DNA of 64,000 nt from Neocallimastix lanati (nom. inval.) (GCA_016946835.1 JACVTC010000106.1:378501-442500); one strand, 5' to 3'. Counted from the stretch's first letter, positions 1 to 14,233 are shown. The notes: generated by a model not told the origin, from the sequence alone. A program made the numbers and translations.

Positions 1-1088
1 TGAAAAATTCATTGATGTCAATATTAGAAAGGAAGATGAAGTTAATAGTCAACTAACAGAATTTTATGAACAATATAAAAATATCCTTTGTATATAAAAA
101 ATAATAGCTAAATATTAAAAATAATAATATTATTTAAAATAAATTACTTTAGTATTATTATTTTTATTATTTTTATATCTAAGAATTTAAAAATTTGTAT
201 TTCAAAATGAAAAAATAATGTATATCAAATAATGTTAAATAATCCTTAACATAATAATACATAGTTCAACATTTATTGGTCCTGAAGTTTCGTCTGGTGC
301 AAAAACGGCATTCGTTGATTCATTAATTGATAGTTTATCTTCCTGTATACATGATGACCTTGAATGGAGTGATAAAAGTATAAATTTCAATTTAATGTAA
401 TTAAAAAAAAACAGTATTAATATTGGAAACATAATATATTAATCATTTTTTTTAAAAATAATAAAATTTGAAATTTCAAAAATAATATAAAACAATAAAA
501 AAAAAAAAAAAAATGTATATATATATATACATTAAGCCAAATTTCTTGCCTTGCAAGCTTTAAGAATATTATGTCGTGAACCAGAAGGTTGTGAAGATGT
601 TTTTACTGCATCTGTATGTATAAAAATATTATGAACAAACAACAAGATATAATCAATTATAATTTATTAATTATAATTATTTATTTATATTTCTCAAAAA
701 TTTTGTTGGAAATTAAAAAAAAAAATTATGTATATATATCGAGATAATTTATACATAAATATATATATTAATGATATATATAAACATATATATTAGGGTA
801 TTTCATTATTAATGGAATATGCTGGATTGCAACCTACTGGAAAAGGTAAAAAGAGTGAAGATGCTATTGAACCAACTAAAGAATTTAATGACATAGTTAT
901 TGAATCAATGAAGTGTTTATCTAATGCTTTATTACAACACCGTCAATCTCAAGAATTTTTTGATAATAATAATGGAATAAAAGCTTTACTTGTTAACTTA
1001 AAAGTAATAATATAAATTTATAAATGTTATAAACAATTATTATAATAATATATATATATCATTATATATCATTATTAAATAATATTCA

Positions 1089-1145
<57 letters not shown>

Positions 1146-2374
1146 TATATGTAAATTTTTAATTATTAAGGAAGTTAAAAATAAGTCATTACAAGCTCAA
1201 TTTTTGATTTTAAGATTAATCTTTTTATCAACTATTTATCAAGAAAATACTAGTGAAGTTATGGATGAATATAATGTTATTGAAGATTTGATTGATGTAA
1301 TTTTTACCAATATTAAATATAAAATTTTCAAACTTTATATTATTATTTTTTATGATATAATTTCTTTTTTTTTTTTATTATTATCATTATCTTAAATACT
1401 TTTAATAAATATAAACAATATTTAAATTTGTTCATGGTGATATTTTAATTAGTTATTTCAACCAATTTTAGAAAATATTTCTGAATCATCTAAAACATTT
1501 TCAACAACAATTTTACCAGGAGAAATTTCCTATTCAATTGTTATCAGTGAAATTTTGAAAGTATTATTTAATATGATGGTTAATGAAAGAAAGAAAGACA
1601 CTGATATTCAAAATAGTGCATTGATAACAGTTGATGAAGACATAGCTAAAAAATATGAAAGGTTATTATAAAACTTCATATAAAAACTATTTAATAATAT
1701 ATACAATTATTTTGATATGAATTCAAAATTATTTTATAAATTATAATATTAAATATTATATTTTCTAATATATATTGCAATATATATTGTATATCTGCTA
1801 TATATAATATAATATAATATAATATAATATAATATTATATTACACTATATAACATGTATTTATTATTATTATTAATTATATTACTATAATAATAATTATA
1901 ATATATATAAAAGATTTATTCCTCTAATTGTTGAATACTTTGTAAAATCGGATATGCCAAATCCTCCATTATCACCACCATATACTCATGCCATACACGC
2001 ATTAATGAATTTCCCAGTTAAGGGATTTGAATCAAAATTCTTCCCAGATGGAGATTACTCTATCATTGATGTTTTAAGTAATATCTTAGAAGTTACCATA
2101 AAACAATCAAATATTAGTCATAGTATGGAAAATGATGATTCTGTCTTAATCAATGGAGCACCAGCTGATTCTGTTCTTCCACCATTAATTATTTTAATGA
2201 CTAATCTTGTTGAAGATAATACGGAAGCAAGATCAAAATTAAAAGAAAGAATTTTACCATCTGATTTGTAAATAATTTATTTTTATTTTTATTATATATA
2301 GATATAAAACTTATAATTATCATATATATTATTTTATATGTATAATATAATTATTAAATCAAAAAAAAAAAATT

Positions 2375-2407
<33 letters not shown>

Positions 2408-3167
2408 ATGCTAAAAATAGTGATAGATCAAAACCATTAAATGTTGGCGAAAGTATCAGAGCTTGTCTTATTAGATTAATGACCAATACTCTCTTAGGAA
2501 ATTCAAGAGAAACAATTTCCACTTTATTATATACACTTTGTGATAGCAATGGTAAATTTTTTTTTTAAAAAAAAAAAAGAAAATATATAATACTAAATTA
2601 AAATAAAAATAAATTAAAATGTATAAATATATTTATTCACAAAATTATATCCAATTATTTTTATTGATATTTATATACTAACATGTTATTATATTGATAT
2701 ATAACATATAAAAATATTACCTTTTTAATATTTCTGTTCAAATATATATACATTTATATATTTATATATTTATATATCATATATATATTTATTTATCTTT
2801 AAATGTAATATTTTTTTATAAAACTATTTAATTATTCTAATAATCATAATTACTGAATATAGCCAATAAATTTGTTAATCAAGTGGGTTATGGTAATGCT
2901 ATTGGTTATTTAGTTAATCATCAGTTAATGGGTGAATTAAATAATACTGTTGATGAAAATGCTCCAAAAGATAAGAATATTAACCCAATTACGGGTCAAA
3001 TTGAAAGTGAGGAAAAAGAAGATCCATTCAAGAATATGACAGATGAAGAAAAGGAAAGAGAAGCAGAAAGATTATTTGTTTTATTTGATAGATTAAATAA
3101 GACAGGTGTAATAAAAGTTATGCCAAAACCAGCTGATTCAGATAATATTGTTAATGATTTAGATTAA
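1..3167 (+). CDS. RIC8: Synembryn / RIC8, guanine-nucleotide exchange factor and chaperone for G-alpha (5' partial)
   Basis: RIC8 proteins fold and activate heterotrimeric G-alpha subunits in the cytosol. The gene enters the window already in frame (codons from base 2). I join exons 2-80, 261-377, 537-613, 797-1003, 1171-1296, 1453-1661, 1914-2267, 2421-2551 and 2863-3167, giving 534 residues. Family blocks seen in order: DIVIESMKCLSNAL; an armadillo-like helical middle with HALMNFPVKG; ACLIRLMTN; VGYGNAIGYLVN; NPITGQIE; and the end block MTDEEKEREAERLFVLFDRL followed by GVIKVMP. These match the animal RIC8 C-terminal region closely. All introns except the first use GT-AG; the first (81-260) only keeps the frame if removed as AT-AC. 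The N-terminus lies outside the window. The gene is convergent with eIF4G. Confidence 0.93.
81..260 (+). other. Putative U12-type (minor spliceosome) AT-AC intron in RIC8
   Basis: The intron begins with ATATCCTTT (81-89), an exact match to the U12-type donor. It carries TCCTTAAC (243-250; 8 of 9 bases of the TTCCTTAAC branch site) and ends in AC at 259-260, 11 bases after the likely branch A. Removing 81-260 joins phase 1 to phase 1 and keeps the frame open (...QYKNSSTFIGPEV...). The alternative GT-AG removal (90-264) runs into TGA or TAA in the next exon. All other introns of the gene are ordinary GT-AG. Confidence 0.85.
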
Positions 3168-3620
3168 ATTAATATTAAACCATAAAAATTTATTTAAAAA
3201 AAAAAAAAAATAATAATAATAATAAAGAAATAAAAAGAATTAATTGTCAAATACAAGGAATACAAGAAAAATAAATAAATATATAAAATTAAATATAAAA
3301 ATACATGTCAAAACATAATATATTTAATAAAAAGCATTATTAGCAATAACAAAATTCTTTCTTTTCTTTTCTTTATATTCATCAAAGTATTAATAATTAT
3401 ATTAACAATAAATAATACTTGCAATAAATAATAATAACATATCAAATTAATATAATATATATATATATATAAATTCAAAAAAAAAAAAAAAATAATAATA
3501 ATAATTTTTTTTTTTTTTAAATTTATTTATTCTTTAATATTTTTTAAAAATTTATATCTTTTAACCTCATTTTTCCATTATAATTTTAAAATTATATGTA
3601 TATATATATATATATAATAA

Positions 3621-3683
<63 letters not shown>

Positions 3684-3839
3684 TAATAAAAATAGAATAA
3701 AATAAAATAAAGTAAAATAAAAATATAAAAAATATAAAAAACTAATTAAAAAAAAAAAAAAAAAATTTTTTTATTTTTTTATTCTTTTCATAGACTTTTA
3801 ATTAATTTGATAAATAGGATAAATTAAAAGAATTCCTGA

Positions 3840-3879
3840 ATTCTTATTTTCTGTAATATTGAAATGATAAACGTTTATG

Positions 3880-3920
<41 letters not shown>

Positions 3921-4097
3921 ATGATTTTGAATTATGTTTGGAATTATTCATACTATATATATAGAGTTTTTATTTTTTTTTTTTTTTTTTTATTATTTTT
4001 TCTTCTTTGTTTTAGACAGGAAGAGAGAGAATACACTTTCATTACTTTATTTATTAAAAAGTATTAATATATTGTATACATTTATATGTAAAAATAT

Positions 4098-4139
<42 letters not shown>

Positions 4140-4440
4140 TTATTTTTTCTTCTTTGTTTTAGACAGGAAGAGAGAGAATACACTTTCATTACTTTATTTA
4201 TTAATTATTAAAAAGTATTGAAATGATAAACGTTTATGAAAAAAAAAAAAAAAAAAAAAAAAAAATGATGATTTGAATTATGTTTGGAATTATTCATACT
4301 ATATATATAGAGTTTTTTTTTTTTTTTTTTTATTATTATTTTTTCTTCTTTGTTTTAGACAGGAAGAGAGAGAATACACTTTCATTACTTTATTAAAAAG
4401 TATTAATATATTGTATACATTTATATGTAAAAATATAAAT
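3840..4440. repeat. Local segmental triplication with an embedded conserved block
   Basis: A block containing CTTTGTTTTAGACAGGAAG and then GAGAGAATACACTTTCATTA occurs three times (about 4005-4060, 4145-4202, 4345-4395). Two of the copies are preceded by another shared block, with AATGATAAACGTTTATG and GGAATTATTCATAC (from 3863 and from 4221). Copies differ mainly in homopolymer length, which suggests recent duplication with slippage. Confidence 0.9.
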
Positions 4441-4609
4441 ATATTATAAATATATTAAGATAAAAAAAGAATATAAATTTTACATGTATCAAATAAAATA
4501 AAATAACAGTAATAAAACAAGGAAGTAACATCTTTAAAAAAGATAGTGTGGTGTCCACTAAACTCTTTCCTGAAAATACAGAAATGATTCTCATTAAAAT
4601 TTTTTTTTT

Positions 4610-4828
4610 TTTTTTTTTTTTTTACAGTCGCAATTATTGTGAACTTTAATTTTTATTTAATTATTCATTTATTAATTACCTGAAAATTTTTATATTAAAA
4701 AAAAAAAAAAACGCTGGATTAATAAAAAATAAATATTATTTGTCCAAATTGAACATAATATTGATATTTTAAATAATTATGTGAAATAAAAAGTAATAAT
4801 CAAAAATTAAGTGTATAAATAAATTGGG
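4610..4828 (+). repeat. Dispersed repeat family 1, copy A
   Basis: The block starts after a T-run with ACAG and CAATTATTGTGAACTTTAAT, and ends with AAGTGTATAAATAAAT. The same ordered blocks recur at 28690-28940. No coding capacity is seen. It may be a degenerate non-autonomous element. Confidence 0.7.
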
Positions 4829-5572
4829 AAAAAAGTTCATACGCAACGAACCTCACCATAATTAATAAAAAAAATATATATATTTAAATTAATATAAACT
4901 TTTTATTTATTTATTTTTTTTTTTTTTAAAAAAAAAATTTTTTTTTATTAAATAAATCTAATAGAAACTAAATAAATAATGTAATAATTATAATTTTAAA
5001 AAAAAAATTATAAAAAAAAATATATAACATATTGTATAAATATTTTCAACCATTTTGTTCTTATTTAATTATATATATTTAAAACTGAATTATATGTAAA
5101 AAGAAAAAGAAGAAATAAAAATTAAAATATAAAATACTATAAAAAAAAAAATTATGATAGAAAAGAATATAAATATATATTAAATAAAATGTTATAATTT
5201 TTGTCATGTTTGTAATAAAAAAAAAAAAAAAAATAAATAAATAATGCTTTTTATCTTTTATAGTTCAAGCTATAAAAGAAAATTAAAAAAAAAAAAAAAA
5301 AATATGATTAAAAAAGTAAAAGAAAAAGAATTACATACTAATTAATATTATATAAATATTCGAAAATTACCTTAAAAAATAAAAATAATAATAATAATAA
5401 TAAATTCTATAATAATTATGAAAATTTCAAAATATTATTGCAGTATATAATTGTTTTTCTTTAAATATTTTTTTAAACATTTTAAATTTTTTCTTTTTTT
5501 AAAAAAAAAAAAATTTCTTTTCCCCATTAGTTTTAATTAATTTCTTTCTAAAATACTTGTTAATGATAATAT

Positions 5573-8500
5573 TTAATTAATTTCTTTTAGAGAAGCCTTA
5601 GTTCTCATAGGAGCCTGTGATTTTGAAACATAACTATCCAAATTATCCTTACTAATAAATTCTTCTTCTCTTAAAATCTTAAGAGTATCAATTAAATTAT
5701 CTATTATATTATATTGAATATAAAAAAAAAATAAAAATAAAAATTAACAAAAAAATTTATTATTACTATTATTATAATTAAATAAAAAATATATAGTTAT
5801 TCTATATTTCTTTATTGTTATACTATAAAAAATTAAAATAATTACCATTAGCTTTATTTCTTAAGAAAACTTGTTCAGTAGCCTTTAAAACTTCAACTTT
5901 AATTTCATCCTTAGTAACAAAGGCCTTTAAAAGTGGTAAAACATTCTTAATATATTCCTTTTCTTTTTCATATTCAGAAATCTTTTTGTTCGAAATATCA
6001 TTAGCAATAATTTGGGCGACAGAACAACTAAATTCATCAGAATCTTGAGTAAATTGATCAAATGACGAACGAATATAATTAATAATTTCCTCAGTTGGAT
6101 CAACACCTACTTTTTTTATTAATTCTTCATAGTCTTTGACATTAGTCCATACACATTCTAATTGATTATTCTTGACCCATTTAACCATAAGAACAGCATC
6201 GAATTTATCATACCAGTATTTCTTTATATCGATTCTATTCATATGAACATTCTTAACAAAGGAGTCTTCACCTGATAACTTCTTGGTTTCCTTTAAGACA
6301 CTACCAATAAGTCTAGCAGCTGGTGGAATACCAGTTCTAGAAACATCCATGCAGTTCTTCATCTTTTCACAAATCTTATCTAAGTCCTTTAATGAAAGAG
6401 CTTCAACATCAATTAGCTTGGAAACAAAGATACCGTAGAACTTGTAAATATCTGGAATATCGAAAAGCATATCTTCTATGAAATCTGCATTATCTTCAAT
6501 TTCCTTTAAAATAACTTCAGAAGAAATAACACCATTTTTATATAATTGAACAATTAATTCAGCAGCTGTTTCAATATCTGGAATCTTAGCATCACTATAT
6601 TTTTCAATGAAAATACTAACAATATGTTTATTGTACTCATCAGTGCCAATTTCTTTTATACTTAATAAAGCTTCTTCAAGATTCTTTTGATTTACATATT
6701 CCTTAAAAGTATTTTCAATTCTCTTCTTGGCCTTTTCTTCATCCATCTTTGGAACTTCCTTACTGATTTCAATTGGTTCAGAAACTAATTCACTTTTATG
6801 CTCATCATCATTCAGGGCATCAAATATATTGCTATGGGTAACCTTAAGTGAAGGTTCACTAGCACTAACAGTAGGTTGACGATTTATACTATTAACACTA
6901 TTTTCTCTACTATTATTAGACTGCTTATTAATGCGACCACTCTTACCACCTTGTGGACCCAAGAATTGATTAGATATGCTACCATTATGTTCAATTTTAC
7001 CAAATGAATTCAATTCACCCTTATCTAACTTATTTCTTAAGAGTATACTTTCACGCATACTTTCACTTCTTCTTGAGGCTCGACGATCAGATCTATTACT
7101 GTTACTTCTTCCACTTCCTGATCTACTGTTGTTTCTTTGAATTTCCTGTTCCTTAAGTTCCTTTTCAGCTTCTTTATGAATTTCTGCTATAGTTTTTGGT
7201 CCATTATCCTTAGATTTCCACTTATTCTTTCTTAATTCAATGATATCCATTAACATAAATCTCATTCTACTTGGGAAAGCCTTGTTCCTACTAAGTTCGG
7301 CCATATCAACGAAGTATCTTCTCCAGTCTCTGCTCCATTCCATTAAATTCTCATTATTCTTTTCTGAAGCAATTAATTGGCTTTCAACCTTATTTCCTAC
7401 GGTTCTAAATAAGAAACATAAACATTCAACACTTTCTTCATCCGGATCATTTAATTGACTGAATAAAGTCCAGAAGCAGAAACGTATAATCTTTTGAGTA
7501 ATCATCTGGCACATATAAAGCTCTCCTATGAAACGAATGTTACCAAGAGAACGACGCTTCTTTTTAGTACGTTCAGATTGCTTCCTGGAATATTCTAATT
7601 TTTCTTCGTCTGTCATTTCAGAAACTGGCTTCTCATTATCATCATTATCACTCCATCTATTATCTTTGTTATTTTCGAATTCTTCTTGACAACGATTTAA
7701 CATTAATTTTCTGAAAACATTGTTATTTGTATTCTCAATATTAACCCACTTTTGTTTCTTTGGTAATTCTTCGTTAATGTATTGACATAATTTAGCATAT
7801 AAACTACCAAAGTTTGGTTCATCAATAGCCTTATCGAAAATTTCTTTAATGATACCCTTAAGAGTTTCTTCATCTTCAATACCAATATCAACAATTTGAT
7901 CTGCAAGAATTTTGAATTTTTCTAAAGTTAATTTATTTAAGATACCTTTAACCTTACGAAGTTTAACTTCAAGATTATTAATATCCTTTTCACTTTGTTT
8001 AACCATTTTCCAAGCATTTTCCGACTTTTCCAATGGTTTAACTGGTGGAAGAGCTTCTTGTTGTTGTTGCTTACGAGAGAAAGATCTACCAACACCTCTA
8101 CGAGAAGATTGATTAGATTCGTTTCTCTTACCCATTTTACTTTGACGCTTATTTTGGCTATTACTACGTTCATTTTGGTTGTTATTGTTATTGTTGTTAT
8201 TGTTATTACTATTATTATTGTTATTGTTGAAATTCTTACCCTTCTTATTGTTTTGATTGTTACCTTTGTTTTGGAAATTATTCTTTTTATTAGATTTTTC
8301 TGAACCAACATTAATACTATCATAGATGAATTTAATATCGATGGATTTTCTTGGACAGAATTCCTTAAATAAATTTATAAAAGCTGCAGTGTATTTTATA
8401 CATTTTTCATTAACAGTTGGTAATTCAACATTTTCTGGATATTTCACACCTTCGAATGAAGAAATTTCAATCTTATTTTCATACTTACTATCATCTAGTG

Positions 8501-10128
8501 GTCTTTGATTAATAATTTCTTCAATATTTGGTTGTGGTGGTTGCTTTTGTTTTTGTTGATTCTTATTCTTATTTTCATTCTTTTTATTGTTTTCATGACC
8601 ATGATTATTATTATTATTATTGTTATTATTGTTGTTATTTCCATTATTATTGTTACCATTGCTATTATTTGATGGTTTATGATTACTATTACTACCAGTG
8701 TTAACATTTGAACTTGAATTAGTATTTGAATTAGAATTGTTAATAACTTCACTCTTAACTTCAACTTGTTCTTCTTCAATATCAGAAGACTCAACCGCAG
8801 TTTCAGTATTATCAGATTCAACAACTTGGGAAGTTTCTATTGGAGCATTGGTATTATTAGTATCTACAACATCATTTACTGGTGTTTCAGTGCCATTAGC
8901 TGCAGATTCTGAAGCAACAACAACTTGAGTTGCTGGTGCTTTTGGAGCACTTGAAGATGAAGTTTCATTTTTTTTAATATTAAATATCTTCTTTTCTTTG
9001 GTTTCCGGATCAATAATATCTAAAGCACTAGATTTCTTTTTAATTGGGGAGGTAATAATTTCTTCATTCTTATTAAATGAGCCAGTATTCCATGATTTGT
9101 TATGAACTGGACTACCCATTGGTCTTGTCATTTTTTGCATATTCTCTGGATATCTATTATTATTGAAAAAACCATTATAATTGTAACTATTACGACCACT
9201 TGGACTAAATGGACCACTTTGATTATATGGACCACTCGGACTATATGGACCACCTGGACTAGTGGGTGGTCTACTACCTCTATTGTTTGGATTAATTTGA
9301 ATATTTCTTGGACCGAAACCCTGACTTGAATATTCATTTGAATGTCTATTTGGTTTAACTGCACTATACTTTGGACTATGACTACCATTAAACATTCCAC
9401 TGTTTCTATCCTATTTTTATTTTTTTATCGTAATATTTTTTTAAAAATATATACATGAATGTTTAATTAAATATACATATTTTTTAAATTTCGTAAATAA
9501 AATAAAAAATTAAAAACAGTTAAATATACATTTTTTCAAGCGAAATAAAATATATTATAATTCTTAATATATTTCTTTGAAATTCAATTTTTATATTATC
9601 TTTATATATTATACCTTTTTAATACCACTATTCATTCCATTATTCATACCATTCATTTTTTGTGAACCAAAAATATGAGAATGTTTTATATCCTATTTAT
9701 TATTAATTATATTACGACAATATACAAAAAAAGCAAAAAATAATTAAATTTTGAAATTATATATTTAAAACAATTTGAATTGACTTTTAATATTTTAATT
9801 ATTATACTTACTGAAGTATCTTCTAAATCACCAAAACCACCGCCCGCGTATCTGTCTAAATATTAATTAATTATCATTTATTTTTCATATTAGCAAATAT
9901 TTTTTCAAAAAAAATAATTCATAAAAATAAACATACTTTCTCTAGCACTATGAGACCTCATTACACTATCTTCATACTTTGGAGTATCTTTTCTGTTATT
10001 TTTTAATAAATAATATTTATATAAATAAAAAAAGATTGTAAATAAAATCAATTTATAAAAATAAGTTAATTTAAATATACTAACTTTAAATCAGTATTAA
10101 TTGGTTTTCTAAGATTATTATCTTGCAT
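5573..10128 (-). CDS. Translation initiation factor eIF4G
   Basis: eIF4G is the scaffold that links cap-bound eIF4E, the eIF4A helicase and the ribosome. Six exons on the minus strand: 10128-10085, 9992-9937, 9855-9812, 9692-9615, 9410-5846 and 5700-5573, about 1304 residues. The N-terminus is Gly/Pro/Ser/Asn-rich and disordered, with a long poly-Asn tract and an acidic Glu/Asn stretch. A region aligning with the fungal eIF4E-binding motif lies near residue 414 (KYTAAFINLF). The MIF4G domain is at about 555-800 (LRKVKGILNKLT, DEPNFGSLYAKLC, RFIGELYMCQM). An Arg/Ser-rich linker follows, then an MA3-like helical domain from about 965 (AKKRIENTFKEYVNQKNLEEAL). The start is the first ATG of the upstream exon; a further 5' exon cannot be excluded. 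The last intron is supported because exon 5 would otherwise run into intron-like sequence. Confidence 0.92.
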
Positions 10129-11086
10129 ATTTTTTGATATACTTTTTTGTTTGTAATTTTTAGAATAACTAATAAAATAAATATATATATTCAAAATGGA
10201 AAAAAAAAATACTATTATTATCAGATATTGATAATCAATAGTATATAAATTTTAAATATATATATAAAAATTACATTTACAATAGATTTTTATTAATTTT
10301 TACTATTACTTTTATATTTATTTATTTATTTAAATTATCATAATATATTTTAAATATTTACCTAAATAAATTTATTTAAAATGTTCACAATTTATAATAA
10401 AAATAATCTGTTGTTTATTAATTTAATATAAAAATAATTATCTCTTGATTTTTCTTTATAAAATTATAAAATAAATAATCTCTTGTATTTTATATAAAAA
10501 AGGAAGAAAAAAAAAAGAAACCTATTATATTTATTTGTTTATTTCATATAAAATTTACAATAATTTATAAATTTGTTAATTTCCTTTTAAATAAATATAT
10601 ATGTTTATATCAATCTTTAAATTTTTTTAAAAAAATTTAAAAGACAATTAACATTAATATAATTATTACGAAAAATAATATTTTTTAAATACTTCTATAT
10701 TAAAAAAAAAGGTAATAATTTATATTTTTTAATGAATATTGTTAAATTTATCTTACAATAAATGCTAACAACTTCAATCTTTAATTTCAAAATGATTAAT
10801 AATAATAATAATAAATAAATAAATGTTTCCTTCTTTAAATTATTTTATTTGAACAAGTATATTATATTTAAACAAATTTGTTCTTTATATTTCAATAATA
10901 CATTGATTAAATTCAATCTCCGTTTAATCTTTTTTATAATAACAAATATTATGTAGCTTTTTTATATATATAATTACCAGTTAATTATATCTTTCAATAT
11001 AACTTCCTCGATTTTATTTTTGGTTATTCTATAACTTTTTTTCTTTCTTTTTTTATTTTTTTTTTTTTTTTTTTAATAATTTGTGG

Positions 11087-11117
<31 letters not shown>

Positions 11118-12226
11118 TTCCTTAATACATAAAATTGATAAATAATCAACAATATATTTTGATTATATTAAAATATATTAAAGTAATATATTGTATTTAA
11201 TTATTTGTTAAACTTTTTTTTAATTAATATAACCATTTCATATATATTTATATAAAAGTATTTATAAATATTCATTGTTTTATTATTGATATATTATAAA
11301 TTAATATAATCTAATATATAATATTTTATTTACATTTTGTATATTCAATAATGAATAATTATAGAAATAGGAATTAACCTAATCATTTAAAGTATTTTAT
11401 TATAGGCTTTTTCATATTTTTTTTTTCTCTATATAAGATAAATGTTTGAAAGAAAAAGGTTTTTTACTCAATATTTTATGAATGACATACCTTTAATTAC
11501 TAAAAAAAATATTACTATTATGGTTTATAATTATAAAATTACCTACAAAAAAAAAATATATAATTCTATATAAACTTTATATGTTATTATATATTTGTTA
11601 TTTTTCATTATTTGAGTATATATATTCAATATAAGATTATCGAATAAATTTTTTGCTTTTCTATTTAAATAGATATATTGAGATTATTCAAATAAGAAAA
11701 AAATTTTAAATTATTATATTAATATTTGACCATATATTATACTATAATTCAATATATTTAGTTTAATTATAATTTTTCTTTTATTATTATTATTAAATAA
11801 ATAATGCAGAAAATAAAAAATATATATTATAAATAAATAAATAAATAAATAATAAGTAAATAAATATTAAAAAAGATATATAGAATGAAATATATACAAT
11901 ATAATAAATAAAAATATGTTAAATTTAATTATTAAATATATTATAAATATAATTTTAATATTATATTAAATAATATATGAGATAGATTAATTCATAATAA
12001 ATTGAAATAGTATTTTATTAATCTAAATTCTAAATTCGTATATTAAAAATCAATTATTATTGTTATAATTAAAATTGCCTATATAGTATAAACTACAAAT
12101 AATTTAAATTTTATTATATAATACTATAAATTATAATATATGGAATACTATACATTAAAATATAAAAACAGAATTAGTTTAAAATTTCAAAAAATTTTGA
12201 CGAATCATATTAATTGTAAACTTTAA

Positions 12227-12260
<34 letters not shown>

Positions 12261-12805
12261 ATAATAACAGGTTAAAATATTAAAAAGAAATCTATTGAAT
12301 TGATTCAACATAACCAATCATTATGCGCTTAATTTTATCTTGTTATTTCGTGAGTGGATACATTCACGTGTTAGTATAAATATATGTATAAATAAAATAG
12401 ATAAATGATAACGTCAAAATGAAAAATTTTTATATCAATTAATTTATATGAATAGCAACTATCATGTGAATATATGTTACAAAATAAATTTAAATGGTAA
12501 TATCACATAGAATAAATTAATATTATGTTGATTTAAAACAACAAAAAACATTAAAAAGTATTTAATAAAAATATTTAAAAAAAAAATATCTAATAAAAAA
12601 TTTTTAATAGAAAATATTTAATAAATAAATATTTTTATTAAAAAAATATTAAAAAAAATTATCTAATAAAAAATATCTAATAAAAAATATTAAATAGAAA
12701 ATATTTAAACATTTAATAATAAATATTTAAACATTTAATATATTTAGATAAATATTTTATTAATAAAAATAATTTTTATTAAATATTTATTTAACTAATA
12801 ATAAA
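10129..12805. other. Divergent intergenic region between eIF4G and the TPR gene
   Basis: No coding signal is seen. The only GC-richer spot is 12316-12375. It holds a hairpin (12349-12356 with 12361-12368, loop GATA, one G-U pair) that overlaps the E-box-like palindrome CACGTG at 12365-12370. From 12530 to 12790 there is a degenerate array of ATTTAATAAA and AATATTTA-like units running up to the TPR start codon. The region probably contains both promoters, but none can be pinned down. Confidence 0.7.
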
Positions 12806-14202
12806 ATGAATAGAAATAGAAATAATAGAAATAGTGATAGGAAAAAGAAGCAAAATGGAAAAAAATCAAATATTGATATTAAAAAAACTTTCAGTGAATT
12901 AATTGAAGGTAAATTTTTTCAAAAAAAAAAAAAAGTAATAAGCTCTAAACTTCATAAGAAATTGAAACTTCAATAGCACATAAACTATAATAAAATATTA
13001 CCTGTAAATTATTATTTACTATCAAATAATTAAAATTATTTAATATAATACCAAAACTATTTTATATTACAAATAACATTAGAGGCTATTGAACAAGAAG
13101 AAAAAGGTTAGTGTTATTATGTATAATTTATAATAATAATACATTTTTAAATATAAATGTTTATACAGATTTATATATGTTTTTTACCAAGTATTAAAAA
13201 TATTTATACTGACTTTTATTCTCCATAATATTATAAAATAAAATAATAAAAAAAATTATACATATATATATATATAATAAATTGTCCTATTATATATATA
13301 TATATAAATAGGTGAAAGATATGGAGATGGTAAAAAAGCCAGAAAATTTTATGAAAATGCATGTGAATTATATGAAAATGCATATAATAAAGAAAAGCAA
13401 GATTTTATCTGTTTATATAACTGGTAATGGACGTAAAATATTAAATATAATTAATAAATTAAAATAATAATTGAAAAATTCTAAATTATTTAATATTTCA
13501 AAATATAATTATATATTTTTTTCTTCTATGTTTTATTTTGTTATTATATTTGTTTTACGATATCATGAAATAAATTATAATGTTTAAACCATCATTTGAA
13601 CAAAATGAAAAAATTAATTATAATAATTTATATTTAAAATATTCGACTTAATATTAATATTTTTTTTTTTTTTTTTTTTTTTTTGTAATTTAATACATAA
13701 ATTAATTATTATAACAACTTATATTTATATTATATATCTTATATTCTTTATATTCCTTATTTTTTTATATTTGCTAAAAAAAACATATATATATATATCA
13801 AATAATACCAATAATAAAACTAAATTTTCATGAATCATACATATATTTGAATCATAAAATATATATATATAATTGTAATTATTATTATATTTATCAATGA
13901 TATCTTATATTCTTATTATTGTTAAAAAAAAAAAAATAAATAAAATAAAATAAAATAAAATAAAAATTAAAAAAAAAAAATAAAAAAATAAAAAAAAATA
14001 AAATATAAAAATAAAACCAATAATAAAACCAATTTTTACGAATCATATATATATTTGAATCATAACAAATTTATTTACTAATGGTTATACATTAAAAACC
14101 GAATTCAATTCATTTTAAAAAAAAAAAAATTATTAATAATATATCTTTTCTCATATTTGAAATAAAAATAATAATACTATATGAAATATTATTTTTACTA
14201 TT

Positions 14203-14233
<31 letters not shown>

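Larger units (their letters stand above)
3168..5572. other. Convergent intergenic region between RIC8 and eIF4G
   Basis: No gene is seen. The region is nearly pure A/T with homopolymers. It holds a locally duplicated block (3840-4440) and one copy of a dispersed repeat (4610-4828), listed separately. Short open frames here are translations of poly-A and poly-T. Confidence 0.8.

Noticed and set aside
90-264. GT-AG intron in RIC8 in place of the AT-AC intron
   Set aside because: Joining 89 to 265 shifts the frame into stop codons; only AT-AC boundaries keep the protein open.
8495-8824. Several open frames overlapping eIF4G in other frames
   Set aside because: They are shadows of the Asn- and Ser-rich coding sequence of eIF4G; low-complexity composition and no family match.
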